From assembly GCA_963693085.1 (NCBI GenBank), contig OY856409.1, forward strand, positions 1,335,165,915-1,335,229,914: DNA of 64,000 nucleotides, given 5' to 3'. The notes under the pieces are model-generated. The model saw only the letters and a program-made list of their open reading frames with translations. It was not told where the DNA came from and did no database searches. The stretch's first letter is position 1, and each line of letters starts with the position of its first letter. The translations under genes and the position numbers were made by a program. This DNA comes from Alisma plantago-aquatica (taxonomy: Eukaryota > Streptophyta > Magnoliopsida > Alismatales > Alismataceae). This document shows, piece after piece, positions 56,186-64,000 of the stretch.

Positions 56186-58065
56186 ATGCTAGTGAGAAGG
56201 CATTGTACTTCAAGAATGTAACTTCAAATTTTGCACATGGATGAAGAACAACAACAATAGGCCCGGTTGAAGGATGTAAAATTAGATTTTGGGAGTCAAC
56301 CCACCATGATTTGAGAATTTTTTCACTCAGATCCCATTTTGGTTATAGTTTTATTATGATGTTTCCTAGAAACGCGCACACACACCATAATTGGTAGTTT
56401 TTCTATTTGTGATTCATTCTAGAAGAGGAACATAAATGAGAGAATGATACATGGAGTGTCCAAGCCATGAAATATACCAAAGTTGAGAAGAGAAGAATTC
56501 AACTAAATAAAAAATGATACAAGAAAGCAGCCACCATGGTCATTCCCACCACCACATTGGTCGTTCTCCACATGACAATAGTGTTGGTTCTTTCTTGATT
56601 GCTTGAGTAACACTTGCATTTCCCACCTCTTTATTATTATCCACCACATATCTATGATCATTACCCTATCATTATATGCTTCTATTTCATGTTGAGGACA
56701 ACATGGCTTAAAACCTTGTGGTAGTCAGGCGGTAAACCCTTATTTTACTTCATGTCCTCTTTTAAATTTTTCCTTGTGATTATCAACAACATGACTAACC
56801 ACCATACTTGTCTAGATACATTTTCTTATTACATATTACATACATACATGCATGTCATATAGTTTGTTTCCTTGCATTTTTAGTAATTTTTCAAAAAAAT
56901 GTACTTCTTGTCATCACCCATCCACTTTGTTTTGCATGTGTATTTTGACAATATCTTGATTAATTAGACTTTGATTTCCTGTCATTTCTTATTTCATTAC
57001 TTAGATCTTGTTGAGAATAAGGTCAGTTGGCATCATTTTGCCAACAATCCCCAAACTTGAAAATTTTTGTTTCAAAAGATGGTTCTAGCTCAATCTCTAT
57101 CTTGTTTAATGAGAGAATTGAATGAGCATTGATAATTTCACTTCCATTAGCACTTAATTGTGACAAAATGATCTCAAGCTTTGAACGTATACATGTTTTT
57201 CTCCTCTATTGTAATTTTTTGGACTTATTGGTTGAAATACAATTGAGGCAAGCTGTAATGTTCATGGTTATTTAAGTCTTGTGAAAAGAATATTATTCAC
57301 CACAATTGCTTCATCATGGTTTTGTTGATTGCATGTAAAAATGATTGGAATTGTTTGCAATTGGAGACCTTATGTGAAGATACAATAATATGACCCCCTT
57401 CTTTCATCATTTCATATCCCTCTGCCTCATGAAAATATGTTAAAAATAAAAAAAGGAGTAAACCTTGACCACCCTACAAAATCTTGGGGTGGACAAAACT
57501 TCCTCCATGTTGCTTCACTCCTACCACCATATTCCATAGATACACCAAGGGCAAAGAAGGGGGCTATGTAAAGAAAACAAATGATGCAGAACCTAAATAA
57601 AGAAAACATGAGTAATCCTATGTAATAGTACTCCTATATCCTTCCACAATCCACTTAATATAATTACATACCCATTAGGGATAGTAAATGTCAAACCTAG
57701 CCCATATTACCCCCATACATACCCAAGCGAGCCATGTGGAATGGACTGCCATATAAGGTTAAATGCAAGTAAGTGAAACAACATCCCTAACTGATGTAAA
57801 AAAGTCAAAGATAAAATGGTTTTCCAAGAGCTTTAAACATAAAATATCACTTGCATAAGTCTTAGAACCCTCTATAAAGTCTTTGTTCTATGTGCCTCAT
57901 TTGCATTTAGGTTGTGTCAGGAGGATATAAGATAAGTGGGTCGTATGTGTGAATTCATGCTTGAACTTTTTAGTAAATAATCATCTACTTGAGTATGTTT
58001 GTCAGTTCATTTGTGAAATGCATTGAAAAGAGAGATTTATTTGGAGCATACTTAAGGAAAAGTGG
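56186..58065 (+). other. Non-coding 3' internal region of layer 2
   Basis: Between the protease end and the 3' LTR I find no RT, RNase H or integrase motif in any frame. A phrase CATGTTGAGGACAACATG at 56691-56708 is a near-palindrome of the kind seen near the 3' end of Tat-type elements. Confidence 0.5.
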
Positions 58066-58083
58066 GATTTAAGATTGGGGTTG
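58066..58083 (+). promoter_or_regulatory. Polypurine-like tract of layer 2
   Basis: GATTTAAGATTGGGGTTG directly precedes the LTR-B start TGATGGATCCC. Purine-rich but partly decayed. Confidence 0.5.
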
Positions 58084-60440
58084 TGATGGATCCCTAGTTT
58101 ATGTATCCATGTTTTGTTAGTTTTCTTATTATTCTCAACATGATATGTAAATGCATGCCTTTTCAAATAAATATCATTTATCAAAAAGGCACTTATGTCT
58201 ATTCTTTCATATTTATATAGATACTTTGGCAAAAATTCTTGTAAGGGAGAGAAGAAGGATGAATCTAGACCATCCCCAGCCACGAAGGAGCCAAAGAGCA
58301 TTAAAAATACCCCAACATACCCCAAGTGACCAAGTAACAAATTGAAGCAAGGATCTCCATGGAAGGACATTTAGAAGATCAAAGTGCAAGCTAAATCCTC
58401 CAAACGTGGTCATGGTACTTGAATACAGTTGTGCTACTAGCATAAAAATCAAAGTCTCCAACCATGCCCCAGGACACCCAACCACCATATCTATTTTCCC
58501 CACGAAGGTCATGGTGCTCAATACCAACATGGTTGTGCCAACAAAAATCCAATATTCATCCCTAACTCCTCCACCACAGTTGTGCCACCCACAATTGTCA
58601 TGCTACCCTCAATCCACCACCACTATGGTGCCTACCATAGTTGTGATACCCCACTTCATTTCATCCAAAATCCATATGACATTTTTATCTTCACATCACA
58701 CTCTTTTCCTTCCACCACTTAATTTCTTACCCTCACCTACCATGTATGTAGAGCCCATCATGGTCGTTTTACCCACCTAACACAAATATTTCCTACCTAT
58801 CATATTACAAGTTTACCCCCACTTAACCATAGACCCCCTAGGCCATGACATATACTAGTGGCAGTTGGGAGTCTAAAGTTAACTTCTATAAGCCTCCACA
58901 GCTACCACCCACTCCTCACCACTCATTCTACTCTGTTGACTTCCACCTTACACCCCAAAAATCTAGTTTTCTAGGGTTTTGGTCATATCTCTTCCACTTT
59001 CATGCTCTTTCCACCCACTTGGATGATGAGGACGATCTTGGATCTATTGAAGGTGAAAAGTGAAGTTCCTTAATACGTGCCAATGGAAATTATACCCTCT
59101 ATTTTGTTTTCTTTTGTTATTTCCTTGATCACAGTAGTGAAGTCCCCTTTTTTGGTTATTTGGGGGAAATAACATATCATAATGATACAAATATATGTGC
59201 AACAAACAATGATTTTGTTGCCTAATATATATTGTATGTGTTCTCCCTCCCTACCTCTTTCTATGGTTGTTTGATTTCTAGAACCACCTAAGGAATAGGT
59301 AAATGATTTGGTTTTTCCTTACTTTGTGGAGAAACTCCTGATCTCCCTAGTGTAACCTTAGCTAGTTTCTCCTCCTTCCCCTTTGTCTGTCCATTCCACT
59401 AGCCCGAGGTGAGAAATCTAAGTTAATAAGTGTGCTCTTATGTATCCACTTAATCAAATGACTTTCTTAGTGGTTAGATGGAGCTAGTGGGGGTGAAATG
59501 CCTTCCACCTATACTCTAGAAAACTCCTTGCCCCTAAGTGCATTATAAAGAACATGTAAAAAAACATAGACTTTGACAATCTAGGTATATGCCTATCTAC
59601 CCTTTAGTTAATAGAACCTCATAAGGATAGATGGGAAGTCATATGCACTAGTTCCCTATACACCAACATGCCATCAATGGCCAACAAAAAGGATAGAAGC
59701 CATACCTTACATTCATACATGTTGTTTGATTTAATAGTTACTTGTTCTATGTATGTGCATGGAATGGTACCCTCTACGTGGTTATTTTCTACATATCCCT
59801 CAAACAGTCCAGTACCCCATCTACTTATTTAAACCCTAGTTTGACTCATTTCTAGTTAGTTGTATCTCACTTGTTTATTCTACTTGCTTGCCTTATTCAT
59901 GCTAATTAGTTCTTTCTAGAGTAAGTAGATCTTTCTTAGTTTCTTGTGCTTGGTCTCACTTAACTAGTATCTCTCATTTTACTAGTTAATTGATTACTAT
60001 AGTTCTTGCTTTCTTCTTTAGTGTAATGTCTAGTCTAGCTTAGTTAATATTTCTTTCTTTCTCTCTTGTTAGTCATCATTCTAACTTATTTAAATTGCTC
60101 TTTTGGTTGGTTTAGTTAACATCATTTGAGTAGGATCACTTAGGTTTGATTCTTTGTTTCCTTACTTGTTCACGTTAATGTAAGAAGACCCCCAATCAAA
60201 CCCTAAAAACCCAATAAAATTCTAAAAACCCTACTCTTCACTCTAAAAACCTTAAGAAGTTATCCCTGGATAGCTATCCTACCCCACTCCGCATCAGTTG
60301 ACCGCTAAATTGTTCGTTCTATACTATTATACAAACATGTGTGCTTGCTAGAAAATGTTTTGTATGTCAAGAGTGTGTCAATTAAGGCCTCTACAAATTC
60401 TATTAGCTCATTTGTGTGCCTCATCCTGTGGAAAGCAACA
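58084..60440 (+). mobile_element. Layer 2 3' LTR (LTR-B)
   Basis: 2357 bp, TGATGGATCCC to AAAGCAACA, followed by TSD TGATA. It aligns along its length with LTR-A apart from the solo-LTR insertion there. The two are clearly more diverged from each other than the LTR pair of layer 3, consistent with layer 2 being the older host of layer 3. Confidence 0.75.
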
Positions 60441-60445
60441 TGATA

Positions 60446-60473
60446 CATCTGGAAGATTCATCCATGATAGCTC
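60446..60473 (+). pseudogene. Layer-1 protease resumes after the layer-2 insertion
   Basis: MIHLEDSSMIAPRGIVKDIL (from 60439, using the TSD bases) corresponds to TIQLADSTITAPLGIIEDIP of the layer-3 protease. It continues the piece cut at 31711. Confidence 0.7.
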
Positions 60474-60930
60474 CACGTGGCATAGTGAAGGACATATTGT
60501 CACAATGAAAGTGGGAGTTTCTATCTCCCCAGTGATTTTGTGATCATGGACATCAAAGAGGGATATGTGTTATTCTCTAATTTTGATAGTCCTTTCCTAG
60601 CTACAACTAAAATTCTCCACATGGGAGTTTATATCTAATTTTGATAGTCCTTTCCTAGATACAACTAGAACGCTCCACGTTATTATCTAATTTCTATCTC
60701 CCCAAAGATTTTTTGATCATGGACATAAAAGAGGGATATGTGTTATTCTCTAATTTTGACAGTCCTTTCCTAGATCCATGTGGCATAGTGAAGGACATAT
60801 TGTCACAATGAAAGTGGGATTTTATATCTCCCCAGTGATTTTGTGATCATGGACATCAAAGAGGGATATGTGTTATTCTCTAATTTTGATAGTCCTTTCC
60901 TAGCTACAACTACAACGCTCATTGAGATGG
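60474..60930 (+). repeat. Triplicated protease segment within layer 1 (outer period 303 bp)
   Basis: A block from CACGTGGCATAGTGAAGG through GATCATGGACATCAAAGAGG to CTTTCCTAGCTACAACTA (60474-60605) recurs almost unchanged at 60777-60908. A shortened copy lies between (60688-60776), plus a fragment at 60619-60687. The block encodes the protease flap and the DFVIMDIKEGY...FDSPFLATT end. The 303-base period keeps the reading frame. The copies are far more alike than the surrounding decay would allow for an old event. Confidence 0.85.
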
Positions 60931-61560
60931 AAGTGGGAAAATGACCTTGAGAGTGGACAAGGAGTCCCAAAATACAAGGCATTTTATACTTTCAAGGGAC
61001 CCTCCATATAGCAAGAACTATACTTCCTTGATTATGTAGATCAGTTGACCAAACTTCAGTAGCATGCTCATGTATAAAAGATCCTTTTAAGACTGTGTGT
61101 ATTGATCTGCATGAATATGACCTTGACAATGAATAGGTTGATCAGATCTTCTTCCACCTTCATACTAAAAAAGATGAGTCTACATCTAATTTTTAATAAC
61201 TAAAATATTTTTTTTTACTTTAAGATGAATACAAGGCATTTCAGATGAAGCTGGTTCTGCTTTTGGCTGAAATACTTATTTATTAATGACCAACTATTCT
61301 TTCATGTGATTACTAATAGAAATATGAAAAAGAAGCAAGAAAGTAGATTGATTAATGAATTGAGAAAAAAGCAAAACATTTTGGTTACAAATTGGCACAT
61401 CTTACAGGAGTCATTCGAGTCATATGTATGTACTTTATTGATATTGTAGATGAAAACAAATATTCAATTGAGAATCAATGTAGATTGAACACTAATATGA
61501 AGCAAAACTTTGTAAATAACTCATTAAGCTCTTCATTGACATGATCATCTATCATGTTTA
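60931..61560 (+). pseudogene. Protease end and pre-RT spacer of layer 1
   Basis: After the triplication the sequence reads IEMEVGK-like and later decayed text. From about 61190 to 61560 no motif is readable until RT begins. Probably the equivalent of 43440-44090 in layer 3. Confidence 0.4.
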
Positions 61561-62255
61561 TAACCCACCATTAGTGTGCAAGGAGTAGTTCGTGATACAG
61601 AAAGGAGGAACCACATTTATTGCAAATGAGAAGAATGAGTTGATCCCCGCCCGTACAATAACAGGGTGGGGAGTGAGCATAGATTATAGGAAATTGAATA
61701 GGGCTACAAGGAAGGAGTGGTTTCCACTTCCCCTTGTAGATCATATTTTGTAACATATGGCTCATTGGAATTATGTTTCTACTTGCATGAGTATTTATTA
61801 TATACAAGATATCGACACACCTACATGATCAGGTGAAGAATACCTTCACTTTTTCTTTTGGGACATATAGTTTTAGAAGAATATTGTTCGGGTTGTGCAA
61901 TGCCCCTACCACATTTTTGTGATTCATGTCAACCATCTTTGTGGGGTATAATGATACGATCATGGAGTATTAGTTGGATGAATCTTTGATCTATGTAATC
62001 TCATTCAAAGACTATTTGCACCATCTTTCCCTATACTTGCATGATGTGAAGGAGAACATGTGGTTCTTAATTAGGAAAAGTGTCACTTCATAGAGAAGGA
62101 AGGCATGCTCTAGGATTTTTTTAGTCCTAGATGGATAGAAGTGATATATGTGGTATTAAAATCATTGCTAATCTAGATCCTCCCTCTTTGGTGGAAATAG
62201 TTAGATGTTTTCTAATTCATGAAGGTTTCTATTGTAGATTTATCACAAATTTACA
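61561..62255 (+). pseudogene. Reverse transcriptase of layer 1
   Basis: Pieces in several registers: TFIANEKNELIPARTITGWG and VSIDYRKLNRATRKE (61610-61715; family NELVPTRTVTGWRMCIDYRKLN), FPLPLVDHI, then HLDQVKNTFTF-like and FGTYSFRRILFGLCNAPTTF (61855-61915). The catalytic-box region near 61950 is unreadable as x-DD. Later HYLYLHDVKENMW-like and FYCRFITNLQSK at 62228-62265 mark the RT/RNase H junction. Badly decayed. Confidence 0.65.
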
Positions 62256-62760
62256 ATCGAAGGACGCTAAATTCAGATTTTACAATGATTTCCTCCAAGG
62301 TTTCAATCACCTTAAGGAGGCATTGGTGTCCACACTTGTGATTCAAGCTCCAAATTGATCTTTACAGATTAAGATCATGTTTGACACCAAGACTATGATG
62401 TAAGACAAGTTATGTCATATGCATGGATTGAAAGCCTCATGTTATCAACTATGCCAGTAATACAACACATGAAGCACAAAAGAACTATGCTATAACATAG
62501 AAAGAGATCCTTGCCATTTTATACATTTGACAAGTTCATATCACACTCAGTGGGTCATGTGTCATTTTTTACACAAACAATGCAACTGTCTAGTATTTAT
62601 TGCCAAAAAGAGACAAAGATGTGGCTTATGTGATGGATTTTGCTTTTATATAAATTTGATTTAGAAATCCAAGACACAAAATGGAAGGGAAAATGTGGTG
62701 GCATAACACTTGAGTAGGTTATAGTATGAGGAACGTGACATGGTACCCATAAATGGTGTT
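62256..62760 (+). pseudogene. RNase H of layer 1
   Basis: FYNDFLQGFNHLKEALVSTL and VIQAPN (62280-62358) match F...C..AF..LK..L...PI...PD. IMFDTKTM replaces the first catalytic segment CDASDYA. Near 62690 GRENVVA-HLSRL matches ENxVADHLSRL. Confidence 0.65.
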
Positions 62761-62799
62761 ATTCTAGAAGACCCAGTGACAAAGGTTACCAAAGTACCT

Positions 62800-63790
62800 C
62801 GGGGTGGGTTCACATCATAGTATGTTGATATTGTTAACTCCCAACAGTTGGTACAGTGGACCTTGACTACAAAGGAAATGACAATATAAAATTATTATCT
62901 AATGTCAAAATTTTCTTGGGATGATCCATTTTCCAAGTTCTTCTCAAATGGACTATCAATGATGAATTCCTGAGGAGAATTCCTTCTTTTCAAGACCAAT
63001 GCAATTATAGCTCTACATATGAGCACATGATCTCAAATGTAATAGCCAAAAAAGTTATGTAGTGTAAACTTACTGGTCGACAATTTTGAAATAATCACAT
63101 AACTTCACCGAGTCATGTGACCAATGTCACTAGACTAGTAACATCTCCAAGTGGGACAAGATGCCTCTCCAACTTTGGCAAGAAGTCAATATCTTTGATG
63201 TGTGGTGAGTGGATTGCATGTGTCCATTTCCTTCTTATTTTGGTTTTTTGTACATCTTACTGACTATGGAGTACTTTTTCAAGTGGATTTAAGAAATCCT
63301 CACCATGTCAAGTGTTTCAAATATGGTTATCAAGCTATTTACAGACATCATTCTTCCATGAATCTTCATATATGATGGGGTATCATTTTCTAGAGTGCAA
63401 CTTCAAGGATCTACCTATTAAGTATGAAGTATCACATTATGTATCAACACCTTGTCATCCACAGATGAGAAGACAACTGTGGTATCCAATAGACATATCA
63501 AACCCATATTGGAAAAGTCTATTAGCCAAGCACTTAAATTTGATAAGAAGAAATTCAAACAACATAGATAGATCCAACTACATGAGTTAAGGAAATTTGT
63601 TTGATAGTGTATGTGTGTGTGCATATCTATACAAACAAGACAAAGTTGTGGCGTGATAGGCCCATGAGAAGAAAATATTTTAAGGAAGGAAACCAATTGC
63701 TACTACATAATGCCCAACTTTGCCTCTTCCTATAAAAGTTGAAGACAATGGCCATGGACATATATCATTGACAACATCTACTTTATGTGG
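62800..63790 (+). pseudogene. Integrase of layer 1
   Basis: A decayed SWDDPFSKFFSNGLS segment (62915-62965) matches WDDP.L.K...D...R. A C..C zinc pair is lost. MPLQLWQEVNIFDVW near 63170 and CPFPSYFGFLYILLTMEYFF (63222-63285) match the region of the first catalytic Asp. HYVSTPCHPQM at 63440-63470 matches VATPYHPQT.GQ. KLWRDRPMRRKYFKEGNQLL and HNAQLCLFLYKL (63648-63740) match the C-terminal HD..I..KEF..GD.VLL..SRL.LFPGKL. The window ends before the 3' LTR. Confidence 0.65.
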
Positions 63791-64000
63791 CTATTAACAT
63801 CTAGCTAAACAAGTCCAATGAATTAAAAATCAATGTGAATCATATTAGATGCTACCCATGGTAGAGGATATAAATTAAGATCATTCATTGGAGCTATCTA
63901 CAACTCCATTATTGAATTGACATCGAGACGTCAATCTATCAATGTGCAAAAAAGTGGTGCTTTTTGAGAGGAAACTTGATATTTGTCATAGATTTTTATG

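Larger units (their letters stand above)
31712..60440 (+). mobile_element. Layer 2: gag-protease-only LTR element inserted in layer 1 (TSD TGATA)
   Basis: The element is bounded by LTRs starting TGATG(T/G)ATCCC (31712 and 58084) and ending GCAACA (36146 and 60440). TGATA lies directly outside both ends. Without its two nested insertions it has about 2.3-kb LTRs and about 4.7 kb of internal sequence. That internal part encodes gag and protease but no RT, RNase H or integrase that I can find. It splits the layer-1 protease at matching residues, which independently confirms the ends. It is itself interrupted by a solo LTR (32824-34947) and by the large element (38803-56031). Confidence 0.75.

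Noticed and set aside
58084..60440. LTR-B as the 5' LTR of the downstream RT-integrase sequence
   Set aside because: The bases after its CA end are TGATA, the duplicate of 31707-31711, followed by mid-protease sequence and not a PBS or gag. The downstream pol therefore belongs to layer 1.

Overview
The window is plant nuclear DNA, almost certainly from an angiosperm with a large repeat-rich genome. It is AT-rich and has no intact host gene, tRNA or rRNA that I can recognise. Nearly everything interpretable is transposable-element sequence: Ty3/gypsy LTR retrotransposons of Athila/Tat type and of chromovirus type, solo LTRs, two LINE tails, and one CACTA-like terminus. Every coding region is broken by stops or frameshifts. 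All positions and motif matches were read by eye, and family names rest on remembered motifs rather than a database search.

Left part (1-27.6 kb). This is a mosaic of old relics: a broken conserved plant ORF (about 265-735); a minus-strand gag-protease element with its LTR (about 1633-6593); a CACTA-like end (6656-7330); a LINE tail (7340-8215); and a chromovirus pol (8331-14085). The pol is split in RNase H by a 2.47-kb solo LTR flanked by CCTAT/CCTAC. A solo LTR (16126-17895) of the same family as the large element on the right follows, then a second LINE tail (18350-19400), the 3' end of another chromovirus (20480-21105 plus its LTR), a poorly readable stretch, and a minus-strand RNase H fragment (26435-26902).

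Right part (27.6-64 kb). This is a nested stack whose joints can be read from target-site duplications. Layer 1 is an old Athila-like element (LTR about 27.65-29.45 kb, gag 29.5-31.5 kb, protease start 31.54-31.71 kb) that resumes at 60446 with the rest of its protease, RT, RNase H and integrase and runs to the window edge. Layer 2 (31712-60440, TSD TGATA) sits inside the layer-1 protease. It has 2.3-kb LTRs and only gag-protease coding sequence. Its left LTR carries a minus-strand solo LTR (32824-34947). Layer 3 (38803-56031, TSD ACATA) sits inside the layer-2 protease.

Layer 3 is the main object of interest: a 17.2-kb Athila-like element with 1.9-kb LTRs, a tRNA-Asp-type PBS, and gag-pro-RT-RNaseH-integrase. 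After integrase comes about 7.5 kb of extra sequence. It begins with a conserved hairpin, arrays of palindromic AACGGTC-type repeats and a TATA box. A long accessory reading frame follows: a plant-transposon-type domain, a Ser/Thr/Pro-rich linker, a coiled coil, an acidic stretch, and two tandem Ulp1-like (C48 SUMO-protease family) domains. The second Ulp1 domain keeps His, Asp, Gln and Cys. The first has Ala and Thr at the Asp and Gln positions and looks like a pseudo-protease. The two-domain frame runs about 1.68 kb with ten stops and no frameshift, and each stop can be explained by one C-to-T change. This suggests it stayed protein-coding until recently and then decayed through methylation.
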